The notes beneath the pieces were generated by a model. It made no database searches. It saw only the letters and a program-made list of their open reading frames with translations, and was not told the DNA's origin. Both the position numbers and the translations under genes were made by a program. DNA of 38,697 bases from an uncultured Oscillospiraceae bacterium. GTDB taxonomy: Bacteria; Bacillota; Clostridia; Oscillospirales; Oscillospiraceae. This document shows, one piece after another, positions 10,098-18,382 of the stretch (position 1 is the stretch's first letter; every line of letters begins with the position of its first letter). The stretch covers positions 1-38,697 of the forward strand of contig CANREY010000013.1 of NCBI GenBank assembly GCA_947629755.1, in the 5' to 3' direction.

Positions 10098-11297
10098 TTA
10101 CGCGAGAGGCTCGTTATTTAAGAATTTCTCCAGCCTGTCGAGACCCTTTTTGATGTTCTCGATGCTGGTGGCGTAGCTCCAACGTATGTGGTTCTGGGAG
10201 CCGAAGGCCGCGCCGGGGACGGTGGCCACAAGTCCGTGCTTCAAAAGGGCTTGGGCAAAGTCGTCGGCGTTCTCGATCTTCTCCCCACAGAGGGTGGAGC
10301 CGAATGTCTTACTGACGTTCATAAAGATATAAAAGGCCCCGTCGGGAGGAAGACAGCTGACCTTGTCCATGGCGTTCACGCGGCTCACAAAGTACTCCCG
10401 CCTCTTGGCAAACTCCCGGCGCATATCCTCAACGCATGTCTGGTCCCCGGCGTAGGCCGCCACGGAGGCGTACTGGGCGATGTTGCTGGCGTTGCCGGTG
10501 GAGTGGCTGAGGTAGGTGTCCATGAGCTTTATGATGGGCTGAGGCCCCGCGGCAAAGCCGATACGCCAGCCGGTCATGGCGTAGGTCTTGGATACGCCGT
10601 TGACTATGACGGTCCTCTTGGCGAGCTCCGGGTCGATGGCGGCGGCGGAGACGAACTTGCCCTCATAGACCAGCGTGGCGTATATCTCGTCGTCAATGAG
10701 ATAGAGGTCGTTGTCGACTATGACCTTCGAAAGGGCCCTCAGCTCCTCCTCGGAATAGAGCATACCCGTGGGGTTGGAGGGGTTCGTGAGTATGAGGCAC
10801 TTTGTCTTGTCGGTTATGGCGGACTTGAGCTGTTCGGGGCTTATCTTGAATCTGGTGGACTCGTCGGTCCTGAGTATCACCGGCGTCGCGCCGCACATGC
10901 GTATGGCCTCCTCGTAGGTGACCCAGTAGGGCGCGGGAAGTATCACCTCGTCGCCGGGGTTAAGCATGACGCGCATTGCTATGTACAGGACGTGCTTCGC
11001 GCCGGAGGACACGCAGATGTTCTTGTTCTCGTACTCCAGACCGAAGCTGGCCTTCATATAGTCGCATATGGCCTTCTTGAGCGGCGCAATGCCGGAGGAG
11101 GCGGTGTAGTAGGACTTGTTCGTCTCAATGGCCTCGATGCCGGCCTTTTTTATGTGGTCGGGCGTGTAAAAATCAGTCTCGCCCGCGCCGAAGCTGACCA
11201 CGTCCACGCCTTGTGCCTTCAGCTCCTGACTGAGGGCGTTTATGGCGAGAGTGGCCGAGGGTTTGATGGCGGAGGCGACACCGGAGAGACTTTTCAT
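10098..11297 (-). CDS. PLP-dependent class I aminotransferase, aspartate aminotransferase type
   Basis: 399 aa, the usual length for the AspB/AAT-Ib group. It moves an amino group between aspartate and 2-oxoglutarate, or a related pair, using pyridoxal phosphate. TNPSNPTG (about 171-178) holds the pyridine-ring Asn, IDDEIYATL the Asp and Tyr, and VSKTYAMTGWRIG the Schiff-base Lys (K237) and a phosphate Arg. Substrate range within class I cannot be fixed by sequence alone. It is transcribed alone, with a promoter at 11336-11364 and a terminator at 10069-10090. Confidence 0.93.
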   Translation of the reverse strand: MKSLSGVASAIKPSATLAINALSQELKAQGVDVVSFGAGETDFYTPDHIKKAGIEAIETNKSYYTASSGIAPLKKAICDYMKASFGLEYENKNICVSSGAKHVLYIAMRVMLNPGDEVILPAPYWVTYEEAIRMCGATPVILRTDESTRFKISPEQLKSAITDKTKCLILTNPSNPTGMLYSEEELRALSKVIVDNDLYLIDDEIYATLVYEGKFVSAAAIDPELAKRTVIVNGVSKTYAMTGWRIGFAAGPQPIIKLMDTYLSHSTGNASNIAQYASVAAYAGDQTCVEDMRREFAKRREYFVSRVNAMDKVSCLPPDGAFYIFMNVSKTFGSTLCGEKIENADDFAQALLKHGLVATVPGAAFGSQNHIRWSYATSIENIKKGLDRLEKFLNNEPLA

Positions 11298-11335
11298 GAC
11301 AGGATTACCCCTTATTTCATTTAGATTTTACAGTC

Positions 11336-11364
11336 ATTATATGCGCTATCCTGCATTTTTGCAA
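11336..11364 (-). promoter_or_regulatory. Predicted sigma-A promoter of the aminotransferase gene
   Basis: TTGCAA (11359-11364) and TATAAT (11336-11341) on the minus strand with a 17-bp spacer. The rest of the 11298-11649 gap is AT-rich; it holds a TTCATATGAA palindrome at 11380-11389 and no credible gene (the 62-aa ORF at 11423 has no SD or recognisable features). Confidence 0.65.
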
Positions 11365-11616
11365 GTATCCAACGCCATTTTCATATGAATATGAATTTTC
11401 ATCAACCCCTGACTTTCATATTTTGTGCAAAATAACATGCTTTAGCGAATTTACTCAGCGTCGGCTGATTTTACGGCGTTATCAAGCGGCGCCCTTATGG
11501 GCCCGATTTGGGAGCACATCTTATTATTTAGATCCGTTATTTTGCCTCCCCTGCCAACTTTTCCTCCGGCGTATCAAAAGAAATCTCCCCGCAAATAATA
11601 AGCACCGCTAAGATTT

Positions 11617-11633
11617 TATGGTCTGAGACCATA
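11617..11633. promoter_or_regulatory. Palindromic operator-like site before the lipoprotein gene
   Basis: TATGGTCTGAGACCATA is a perfect 8-bp inverted repeat around one central base. It lies 16 nt before the start of the lipoprotein gene, between any promoter and the AAGGAGG SD. It could be a repressor site or a small RNA hairpin. Confidence 0.4.
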
Positions 11634-11649
11634 TACTCAAGGAGGAACT

Positions 11650-12060
11650 ATGAAAAAAGCGATATATATTGCGCTGGCCATTGTAATGGCCCTGTCACTT
11701 GTGGCTTGTGGCGACAGCTCCGACGCCGACAGGAGCGACAACACCAAAGACGGCGTCATCGGCGACGGCCTTGGCGACATCGGCGACGACATCAGGGACA
11801 CCGTTGACGACATCGGCGACGACCTCACCGGCATGAACAACAGCCGCCCCACCGACACCTCAAATCCCGGCAGCATCACCGGTAACGGCACCGGCAACGG
11901 CTCCGTCGGCGGCGGCACGGGCAACGGTTCCACCGGCAACGGCCATATGGGCGGCTCTACCGGCACCAACGGCACGACCGGCACCAACGGTACAAATGGC
12001 ACGACCGGCACTAACGGCTCCATCGGTAACGGTACCGGCAACGGAAGCATGACCCGATAA
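11650..12060 (+). CDS. Low-complexity Gly/Asn/Thr-rich lipoprotein
   Basis: 136 aa. A lipoprotein signal peptide (MKKAIYIALAIVMALSLVACG) ends in a LVAC lipobox, so Cys20 should be lipidated and anchored outside the membrane. Residues 24-60 are Asp-rich with repeated IGDDI/DDIGDD words. Residues 70-133 are repeats of GNG, GTNG and GTTGTNG. No enzyme or binding domain is visible. The repeats may vary in copy number between strains. The SD is AAGGAGG, and a bidirectional terminator follows. Function unknown. Confidence 0.8.
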   Translation: MKKAIYIALAIVMALSLVACGDSSDADRSDNTKDGVIGDGLGDIGDDIRDTVDDIGDDLTGMNNSRPTDTSNPGSITGNGTGNGSVGGGTGNGSTGNGHMGGSTGTNGTTGTNGTNGTTGTNGSIGNGTGNGSMTR

Positions 12061-12082
12061 GCCTCAAGCTTCATTAAAAATT

Positions 12083-12107
12083 CGGCGGCGTGAATATCAC
12101 GCCGCCG
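12083..12107. terminator. Bidirectional terminator between convergent genes
   Basis: CGGCGGCGTG...CACGCCGCCG hairpin with GGTTTTCTTT on the plus side and AATTTTTAA on the minus side. It serves both the lipoprotein gene and the HD-GYP-like gene. Confidence 0.85.
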
Positions 12108-12122
12108 GTTTTCTTTGAGATT

Positions 12123-13997
12123 TTATATATTTTTTTCTCTCTCCGCCATCGCCGCGCGGCGGCGGTACATATCGAGGTACGCCTCGCTCCTCAGCTTCTC
12201 CACAGCCGTTTTGAGCTCCTCCCGGCGGCCGGGCTTTTTGAGAAGCGCGGCCATAAACGGCGCGTACTTCCTCCCCGCCCCGGCAATGAGCTCCTCCACC
12301 GCCGCGTCAAATTCCCTGACGGGCCTATACCGGCTGGCGGTCTCCTCCACCGTGGAGGCCAGCACGTCGGCGGCGGCCACTATGCCGATGACCGGCCGGA
12401 CCTTCGTGGAGCTCAGATCGAAATCCACGGGGTAGCCGCCTTTGTCGTTATAGTACCTGTGGTGTCCCTTGGCCACGTCGGCGTAGGCCGCGGTGGATTC
12501 GTGCGCGCCCAAAAGCTCGTAGCCGCAGTGGGCGTGGAGCCTTATGAGCTCCTCCTCCTCCTCAAAAAGTCCCCGGCAGGCGGAATTTTCAAGGTGGAAA
12601 AAGTGCACCATTCCCGTGTCATAGAGCCTTCCCGCCGTCATGGCGAAGTCCAAAAGCTCCTCACGCCTTTCACGGACACCGTCGGCGTCCCTTGTCCCGC
12701 AGACGCCCGCCAGCTCCCCCGGACAGTCGTCCACGGCCCAACCGGCCAGCCTCCCGGCTATTTTTCCCGTTATCCACATTCGCACGTACCCCACCGGGTA
12801 GCGGGCGGCGAATACGTCCTGCAAAAGCTCAAAGAAGCTCACGCCCCCCTCCACCTCCCGGTAGGCGTAGAGGAACTGCTTGGCGAAGAAAAGGAGCTGC
12901 TCGTTGTTTTCATCGCTGGGAGCCCTGATGAGCCATGAGAGCATTCTGTCGGTCATGCGCCGTATCCTCAGCTCCCCGCCGGTGGGCATTTTCCCTCCGG
13001 GCATGAATTTCAGATACTCCATATAGTATGCCGGGGCGCTGAGGTAGGCGAAGGCTCCCTTTCCCCCAAGGTCGTCCATGGGCACCGACCTTGTAAGGGC
13101 GTATATCCCGTCAAGAAGCTCCTCGATGGTCATGGAGCCTGAGTGGTACATCGCCGCCAGATACGCGTACTGCCACCTGGGCTGCAATGGCTCTCCCCGC
13201 TCCCGCGCGGCCCTCAGCTGGCGCTCTTGGACTGTCTGGGCCGACTCCAGCACCTTGGCGAAGGCGTCGGGCCCGGCGTGGCCTGAGCGCAGGTAGTTGA
13301 GCATGGTCGTGCACTCCTGATGGCTCTTGTAGAGGTAGAGGTCCCACGGGAGCTCCGGCGTCTTTGCCCGTATGTCCGGGTCAGAGAGCAGCCTGATGCT
13401 CCGCGTCAGGGCCTCAAGCTTGCGCTTGGCTATCTCAGGCTGTGTCCCGTCGTAGCCGAGAGCGATGTTGCCCATGCTCCTGTGTATGTAGCCGCGGGTC
13501 TCGCTGTCCGCCGTGTCGTAATACTCCGTCTCAAAATATGACGCGGCCTCGGAAAAGCACATGCGCATTCTTGCCGAGTAGAGCCTTATGGGTCCGGGCT
13601 TGAGCATGGACTCCATGTTATATAAGCTCATGCCCACGAAGTACAGCTCCCTTATGAGCATATCCTGAAGATTTCTGTGTCTGGCGTAGTCCATAAGGGC
13701 CAGATGTATCCTGTAATGGAGCCACACGTCGCTCTGGGCCTGGTTGTTCATGAGCTTTCCCGCGAACTCCAAAAGGTCCGAAAGCTCCTCATCTGTAGCC
13801 GAGAGTATGTTGTCCAGAAGAGGGAAAAGCTCCTGACGCAAAAGGGCGGTCCCCCTCTCCACGGCCTGCCTCGTCTGAAGCACCAGCTTGCGTGAGGCGT
13901 CCACGAACTCCTCCGGCGTCATCTTCCCCGCGTCGGGCCCCACGTTCTCCGAGACTGACTTCAGGAGCCTTAAGTATTCCTCCTGATAGGCTCTCAT
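12123..13997 (-). CDS. Degenerate HD-GYP-like protein coupled to a hybrid histidine kinase
   Basis: 624 aa, no signal peptide. Residues 1 to about 420 are mostly helical and unrecognised, perhaps solenoid-like. The C-terminal part (about 430-600) follows the HD-GYP fold: GRLYDTGMVHF stands where LHDIGK is expected, then 'ELIRLHAHCGYELL', 'KGHHRYYNDKGGYPVDF' and 'GIVAAADVLAS'. HD-GYP enzymes hydrolyse cyclic di-GMP. Here the leading HD is Tyr-Asp and HHE is HHR, so metal binding and catalysis are doubtful while GYP remains. The ATG overlaps the kinase stop by 4 nt, so it is translated with the kinase and probably acts as its output or partner. Confidence 0.75.
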   Translation of the reverse strand: MRAYQEEYLRLLKSVSENVGPDAGKMTPEEFVDASRKLVLQTRQAVERGTALLRQELFPLLDNILSATDEELSDLLEFAGKLMNNQAQSDVWLHYRIHLALMDYARHRNLQDMLIRELYFVGMSLYNMESMLKPGPIRLYSARMRMCFSEAASYFETEYYDTADSETRGYIHRSMGNIALGYDGTQPEIAKRKLEALTRSIRLLSDPDIRAKTPELPWDLYLYKSHQECTTMLNYLRSGHAGPDAFAKVLESAQTVQERQLRAARERGEPLQPRWQYAYLAAMYHSGSMTIEELLDGIYALTRSVPMDDLGGKGAFAYLSAPAYYMEYLKFMPGGKMPTGGELRIRRMTDRMLSWLIRAPSDENNEQLLFFAKQFLYAYREVEGGVSFFELLQDVFAARYPVGYVRMWITGKIAGRLAGWAVDDCPGELAGVCGTRDADGVRERREELLDFAMTAGRLYDTGMVHFFHLENSACRGLFEEEEELIRLHAHCGYELLGAHESTAAYADVAKGHHRYYNDKGGYPVDFDLSSTKVRPVIGIVAAADVLASTVEETASRYRPVREFDAAVEELIAGAGRKYAPFMAALLKKPGRREELKTAVEKLRSEAYLDMYRRRAAMAEREKNI

Positions 13998-15925
13998 TCG
14001 GGGCTCACCCCCTCGCGCCTTACAAATCTCTCAAGCACGTTCGTAAGGCTCTCTATGCTCACGGGCTTCGGGACGTGGTCGTTCATGCCCGCCCGCTTGC
14101 AGGCCTTTATGTCCTCCACAAAGGCGTTGGCACTCATGGCGACTATGGGCACTTCGGCGCTGTCGGGCCTTTTTAATTCCCGAATTGCCTTTGTGGCCTC
14201 AAAGCCGTTCATCACCGGCATCTGTATGTCCATGAATATGAGGTCAAAGCTCCCCGGCTCGCTCTTTTTGAATACCTCCACAGCCTCCCGGCCGTCCCCG
14301 GCGCAGGTGACGGTGGTGCCAAGCATCTCAAGTAGCTCCGTGCCGATCTCCTGATTGAGCTCGTTATCCTCCACCAAAAGCACCCTCATGCCCTCAAAGG
14401 ACGGCCCCTCGTCGCGGATACCGCTGTCCTTTTTCCGCTCCGGCGTGCAGGAGTAGAGCATATGGCCCAGCCTTGAGCGGAAAAGGGGCTTGGGGATAAA
14501 CGCCGTGATGCCGCACTTTCTCATCTCGTCCGCAGTCAGCGTCCACTCGTAGGAGGACATGAGGAATATGGGTATATCCCTTCCCAGCATCTCCCTGAGC
14601 TCCCGGCAGGCCTGAACGCCGTCCACCACCGGAAGCCGCCAGCCCAAAAGTATGGCGAAGTAATCCTCCCCGGCGCTTCTGGCCTTCTCGGCCATGTCCG
14701 TGGCCTCCCAGGCGCTCTCCACTATGTCGCACTCCATGCCCAGATCCGCGAGTATCTCCCGGATATTCGTCCGCGACGCGTCGTCCACGTCGGCGGCCAG
14801 CACCCGGTAGCCTTTGAGCTCCAAAAGCTCCTCGTCCCCGCTCTCCCGCTGCTCAAGTGGGAGCGTGACTGTGAATTTCGAGCCCTTGCCCAGCTCGCTC
14901 TCCACGATTATCTCGCCGTTCATCATCTTGACGAGGTTATATGTTATGGTCATGCCAAGGCCCGTGCCCTCTATCTTACGCACGCCCTCGGCCCGCTCGA
15001 AGGGCTGGAATATCTTCTCCAAGAATTCCTGGCTCATGCCCATGCCGGTGTCGGTTATCTCAAACTCGTAGTATGTATAATTGCGTCCCTCGGTGCCGGC
15101 AGAGCCCGTCTCCCTGATCCTGAGCGTTATCACGCCCTCCTCAGGGGTGAATTTCACGCAGTTTGACAGGATATTTATGAGCACCTGCTGAATCCTGAGC
15201 TGGTCGCCCCTGACCTTCTCATGGCGAAGGCCCGTGAAGTCCATCTCCACCCTCTGGCGCTTCCTGTCCGCCTGGGGCTTGAATACGGCCATGAGGGAGT
15301 GGACGAAGTCGGCCATGGTGAAGTCCTCCGGCGTCAGGGACATCTTGCCGCTCTCTATCCTCGACATGTCAAGTATGTCGTTTATGAGCGCCAAAAGGTG
15401 CTTTGAGCTTAAGGAGATCTTATCGAGGCAGTCCGCCACCCGGTCCGTCTCGTCAAGATGGGCCTGAGCTATTGTGGTCATGCCGATTATGGCGTTGAGG
15501 GGCGTCCTTATGTCGTGGGACATGCTGGATAAGAAGTCCGACTTTGCCTTATTTGCCGCGTTTGCCGCGTCCAGGGCGCTCTGGAGCGCCGCCTTAGAGG
15601 CCTCTATGCGCTGGGCCTGACGCTCCAAGTCCTCTGTCACGTCCCGCATGAGCATGACCTTATACCCGCCGGGGTAACCGCTTACGCTGACAGCGTAGCC
15701 GCGCTCCCACACTCTCCCCTGCCATGTCTCGCCGTCGGTCCCCGTCCGGTCAAGGGTCTCCCGCAACGACATCAAAAGCTCCGCCTCACGCCCGGCGGCT
15801 ATCCTTGCGGCGTTTTTGTTTTCATAGACTATCCGCCACCTTCCCCCTTCGCCCTTTTCCGCCACGAAGGCCGGAATGGCCAGCGGCCCGAAGGCCGGCT
15901 CCGGCGAATTGATTATCCCGTCCAT
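13994..15925 (-). CDS. Hybrid sensor histidine kinase with two receiver domains
   Basis: The better start is the ATG at 15925, preceded by GGGGGAGAT, giving 643 aa; the track's 16057 start adds 44 unlikely residues. The order is a PAS-like sensor (about 15-100), a short coiled coil, HisKA with SHDIRTPLNAIIG (H137), HATPase with N256 and GTGLGM (about 235-360), receiver 1 (372-495) and receiver 2 (513-635). Receiver 2 is complete (phospho-acceptor D566 in FMDIQMP). In receiver 1 the acceptor position is Gly428 (ILLGWRLP), so it is a pseudo-receiver. No membrane helix is seen, so it is probably cytoplasmic. Input signal unknown; the coupled HD-GYP-like gene is the likely partner. Confidence 0.9.
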   Translation of the reverse strand: MDGIINSPEPAFGPLAIPAFVAEKGEGGRWRIVYENKNAARIAAGREAELLMSLRETLDRTGTDGETWQGRVWERGYAVSVSGYPGGYKVMLMRDVTEDLERQAQRIEASKAALQSALDAANAANKAKSDFLSSMSHDIRTPLNAIIGMTTIAQAHLDETDRVADCLDKISLSSKHLLALINDILDMSRIESGKMSLTPEDFTMADFVHSLMAVFKPQADRKRQRVEMDFTGLRHEKVRGDQLRIQQVLINILSNCVKFTPEEGVITLRIRETGSAGTEGRNYTYYEFEITDTGMGMSQEFLEKIFQPFERAEGVRKIEGTGLGMTITYNLVKMMNGEIIVESELGKGSKFTVTLPLEQRESGDEELLELKGYRVLAADVDDASRTNIREILADLGMECDIVESAWEATDMAEKARSAGEDYFAILLGWRLPVVDGVQACRELREMLGRDIPIFLMSSYEWTLTADEMRKCGITAFIPKPLFRSRLGHMLYSCTPERKKDSGIRDEGPSFEGMRVLLVEDNELNQEIGTELLEMLGTTVTCAGDGREAVEVFKKSEPGSFDLIFMDIQMPVMNGFEATKAIRELKRPDSAEVPIVAMSANAFVEDIKACKRAGMNDHVPKPVSIESLTNVLERFVRREGVSPE

Positions 15926-16116
15926 AGTCCTATCTCCCCCCCGATAGCTTTCAGGTGTATAAAAAACCAGTTTAATTATATCACCTCTTAGTCGTATTGT
16001 CCACATTTTACGATGTCTTTCGTCCCTTTTTTTCATACTATCCATTGGCATTTTCATTTATTAGTGTTATAATAGAACAAATCGGAGAGACAATTCGGAG
16101 AAGGGAGAGATATAAA

Positions 16117-16728
16117 ATGCTTCGAGCCATACTCTTTGTTCTGATAGGCTACATATCCGGAAGTGTGACATATATCCACATATTCTCCGCGCTTTTAAAA
16201 AAGGGCGACATCGTGTCCATGAGCCCCGACAAAAACCCCGGCTCAGCCAACGCCTTTACATACGGGGGCTTTGTCTGCGGGTGTCTCACTTTGTGCTTTG
16301 AGCTTTTGAAGGGCTTTGTCCCCGTGTGGCTCTATATGCACACCACCGGGGCCTCCTCCCCCTACGCCGTGACCTTCGTGGTTCTGGCGCCGGTAGTGGG
16401 CCACGCCTTTTCCATATTCCACGGCTTTCGCGGCGGCAAGGGCATCGCCGCCTCCTTCGGGGCGCTCTTGGGGCTCATGCCCATGTGGCTCCCCGCGGTG
16501 ACGCTGGCGTTCTTCTTCATATTCTTCTCCGTCGTGCTCCGCGTCACCCCCAATTTTTATAGGACTCTGGCTGCCTACATCGTATCCACCCTTGTCCTTA
16601 TCTTCGGGCATCTGCCCTTTCCCGTGTGGCTGGGCTTCGCGGCCATCTCGGCCGTTGTGACACTCAAGCTCCACATGAGCGCGGAGGAGAGAGAAAAAGT
16701 AAAGGTGAAGCTTCTATGGATGGACTGA
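16117..16728 (+). CDS. plsY: Glycerol-3-phosphate acyltransferase, PlsY type
   Basis: 203 aa integral membrane protein. PlsY uses acyl-phosphate to acylate glycerol-3-phosphate, the first step of phospholipid synthesis. DKNPGSANAFTYGG matches the family's NPGAxN motif, with Ser for Ala, and FHGFRGGKGIAASFG matches the FxGGKGVAT loop. The ATG at 16117 has GGGAGAG upstream and begins with a first helix (MLRAILFVLIGYISGS); the track start at 15997 is too far upstream. The gene overlaps the glycosyltransferase by 13 nt. The sequence is somewhat divergent, and a second plsY elsewhere is possible. Confidence 0.88.
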   Translation: MLRAILFVLIGYISGSVTYIHIFSALLKKGDIVSMSPDKNPGSANAFTYGGFVCGCLTLCFELLKGFVPVWLYMHTTGASSPYAVTFVVLAPVVGHAFSIFHGFRGGKGIAASFGALLGLMPMWLPAVTLAFFFIFFSVVLRVTPNFYRTLAAYIVSTLVLIFGHLPFPVWLGFAAISAVVTLKLHMSAEEREKVKVKLLWMD

Positions 16729-17843
16729 TACTCTCCTGCGGCACCGGCGGCGGCCACAACTCAGCCGGTATGGCGGTGATGGAGGAGCTTCGTCGCCGTG
16801 GCCACGGCGCTGATATGATGAACCCCTACACACTAAAAAGCGAGGCCCTCGCCCACCGGGTGGACAACACGTATATAAAGCTCGTCCAGCGCGCGCCGAG
16901 GGCCTTCGGACTTGTCTACGGGGCCGGTAATCTATACCGCAAGCTCCCCTTAAACTCCCCCGTACAGCTGTGCAACAGGAAGCTCGCCGATCTCATGGAG
17001 CGCTATCTCGCCGAGAAAAAGTACGATTTTATAATAATGTCCCACCTTTTCCCGGCTGAGATAATGACCATATTGAAGCGCCGGGGCGTAAAGCTCCCCA
17101 AGACCGTATTCGTGGACACTGACTACACCTGCGCCCCCTTCTCCGAGGAGATAGACGTGGACGCGTGGGTCGTTCCCAACGATACGGTGCTTGAGGAATT
17201 TATCGCTCACGGCGTGCCCCGCGAGCGCCTCTACCCCTACGGTATCCCCGTGGCCTCCGCCTTTTCAAAGCCGGAAGCCAAGTCGGCGGCGAAGGCGAGA
17301 CTGCGCCTGCCTCCGGACACCAACTACATACTCATCTCCGGCGGGAGCATGGGCGCCGGGAGCCTTGAGACTGCCATAGAGGCCGCGAAGGAGACGCTGA
17401 CCGATAACGAGAGGGCAATAGTCATCTGCGGCTCAAATAAGGCCCTCTACGAAAAGCTCCGGGAAAAGCACGGCCACGACGTCATATTGGCCGGCCACAC
17501 CCACGACATGGCGGGATACATGCACGCCTCGGAGGCATATCTCACAAAACCCGGCGGCCTCTCCTCCACCGAGGCGGCCGTTCTGGGCATACCCATGATA
17601 CACCTGCCGCCGATCCCAGGTTGCGAGACGGTGAACGCGAAGCTCTTTTCCGACCTTGGCATGAGCATCACCTGCCGCTCCTCCCTCTCCTCCATGAAAA
17701 AGGCCCTTGAGGCCATTCGCGACCCCAACCTTCGCGCCTCCATGCTCCGCGCCCAGAAGACCCACGTCTCCCCCACCTCCGCCTCCGACATCTGCGCCCT
17801 CGCCGAGCGCCTCGCAAAACCGCCGGAAAACGCTGAAATATAA
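16716..17843 (+). CDS. UgtP/MGDG-synthase-like diacylglycerol glycosyltransferase
   Basis: 375 aa from the ATG at 16716 (MDGLILSCGTGGGHNSAG); the track start at 16626 lies inside plsY. The N-terminal half matches the MGDG synthase domain (PF06925), with a GTGGGHN loop. The C-terminal half is the GT28 domain shared with MurG ('ISGGSMGAGSLE' and 'YLTKPGGLSSTEAAVLGIPMI'). The family transfers glucose or galactose from a UDP-sugar to diacylglycerol at the inner membrane face, giving glycolipid or a lipoteichoic acid anchor. Translational overlap with plsY supports a lipid role. Sugar and processivity are unknown. Confidence 0.88.
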   Translation: MDGLILSCGTGGGHNSAGMAVMEELRRRGHGADMMNPYTLKSEALAHRVDNTYIKLVQRAPRAFGLVYGAGNLYRKLPLNSPVQLCNRKLADLMERYLAEKKYDFIIMSHLFPAEIMTILKRRGVKLPKTVFVDTDYTCAPFSEEIDVDAWVVPNDTVLEEFIAHGVPRERLYPYGIPVASAFSKPEAKSAAKARLRLPPDTNYILISGGSMGAGSLETAIEAAKETLTDNERAIVICGSNKALYEKLREKHGHDVILAGHTHDMAGYMHASEAYLTKPGGLSSTEAAVLGIPMIHLPPIPGCETVNAKLFSDLGMSITCRSSLSSMKKALEAIRDPNLRASMLRAQKTHVSPTSASDICALAERLAKPPENAEI

Positions 17844-17860
17844 TAACACCCCCAAAAACC

Positions 17861-17892
17861 GCGCGGCCCCACGGGCCGCGCCTCTCTTTTTT
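17861..17892 (+). terminator. Terminator of the plsY-glycosyltransferase operon
   Basis: GCGCGGCCC and GGGCCGCGC arms around CAC, followed by CTCTCTTTTTT, 17 nt after the glycosyltransferase stop. Confidence 0.9.
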
Positions 17893-17897
17893 CAAAT

Positions 17898-18092
17898 AAT
17901 TTTCGCGGCGACATGCGCGTCGCGAAAATTACCTTTTGTTTTGCGGAGTGTATGGCCCTCCGGGCCATGCGCGGAGCAAAACGGCAGTAAAAAATCCAGA
18001 ATAGGTCCGCAGACCTTTTCTGGATTTTTTACGCACGTCCCCCATAAAATAAAAGGATTGCGGCCCGCAGGCCGCATTCCTTTTATTTTAAG
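17898..18092. repeat. Array of four further hairpins between convergent genes
   Basis: Four back-to-back inverted repeats follow the first terminator. H1 17898-17930: arms AATTTTCGCG. H2 17938-17982: outer arms GTTTTGC, inner ATGGCCC/GGGCCAT. H3 17989-18030: 13-bp arms AAAAAATCCAGAA, inner AGGTC-CGCA-GACCT. H4 18045-18090: 13-bp arms TAAAATAAAAGGA, inner TGCGGCC-CGCA-GGCCGCA. Most share an AT-rich outer arm and a GC-rich inner stem with a 3-4-nt loop, though the sequences differ. H4 contains the rpmE stop codon and is its minus-strand terminator; H3 could terminate in both directions. H1 and H2 have no obvious job. Confidence 0.75.
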
Positions 18093-18283
18093 CCAAATTT
18101 CTTATTGAACTTATCCACGCGTCCGCTGGTGTCCACCAGCTTCTGCTTGCCGGTATAAAAGGGGTGACACTTGGAGCAGATTTCGACCTTGATGTCACTC
18201 TTTGTACTGCCGGTCTCAATGACCTCGCCGCAGGCGCACCGGATAGTGGTCTGCTCGTACTTGGGGTGGATGCCCTCCTTCAT
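18083..18283 (-). CDS. rpmE: 50S ribosomal protein L31, zinc-binding type
   Basis: 66 aa. L31 bridges the large and small ribosomal subunits. [20 protein letters not shown] and [12 protein letters not shown] are family signatures. Cys16, Cys18, Cys36 and Cys39 form the zinc site, so this is the zinc-containing form rather than the Cys-free form often expressed under zinc limitation. The track starts 12 codons upstream, but GAGGTG lies before the ATG at 18283. The stop is inside hairpin H4. Confidence 0.96.
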   Translation of the reverse strand: MKEGIHPKYEQTTIRCACGEVIETGSTKSDIKVEICSKCHPFYTGKQKLVDTSGRVDKFNKKFGLK

Positions 18284-18328
18284 TATGTTCACCTCTTTCG
18301 TCTGTCGTCGTACTTTCACGCAACGGTT

Positions 18329-18357
18329 ATTGTATCACCGGTTACATGCGTTGTCAA
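18329..18357 (-). promoter_or_regulatory. Strong sigma-A promoter of rpmE
   Basis: Consensus TTGACA (18352-18357), 17-bp spacer, TACAAT (18329-18334) on the minus strand. No Zur-like palindrome was recognised around it. Confidence 0.8.
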
Positions 18358-18382
18358 CACTTTTTTTCGTTTAAGTCCTCTT

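Noticed and set aside
10188-11324. 378-aa plus-strand ORF opposite the aminotransferase
   Set aside because: Shadow frame; Gly/His/Val-rich without motifs.
11423-11611. 62-aa ORF in the gap before the lipoprotein
   Set aside because: No SD, no homology pattern, in AT-rich regulatory DNA.
17892-18077. 61-aa minus-strand ORF across the hairpin array
   Set aside because: It translates four inverted repeats; no SD and no family.
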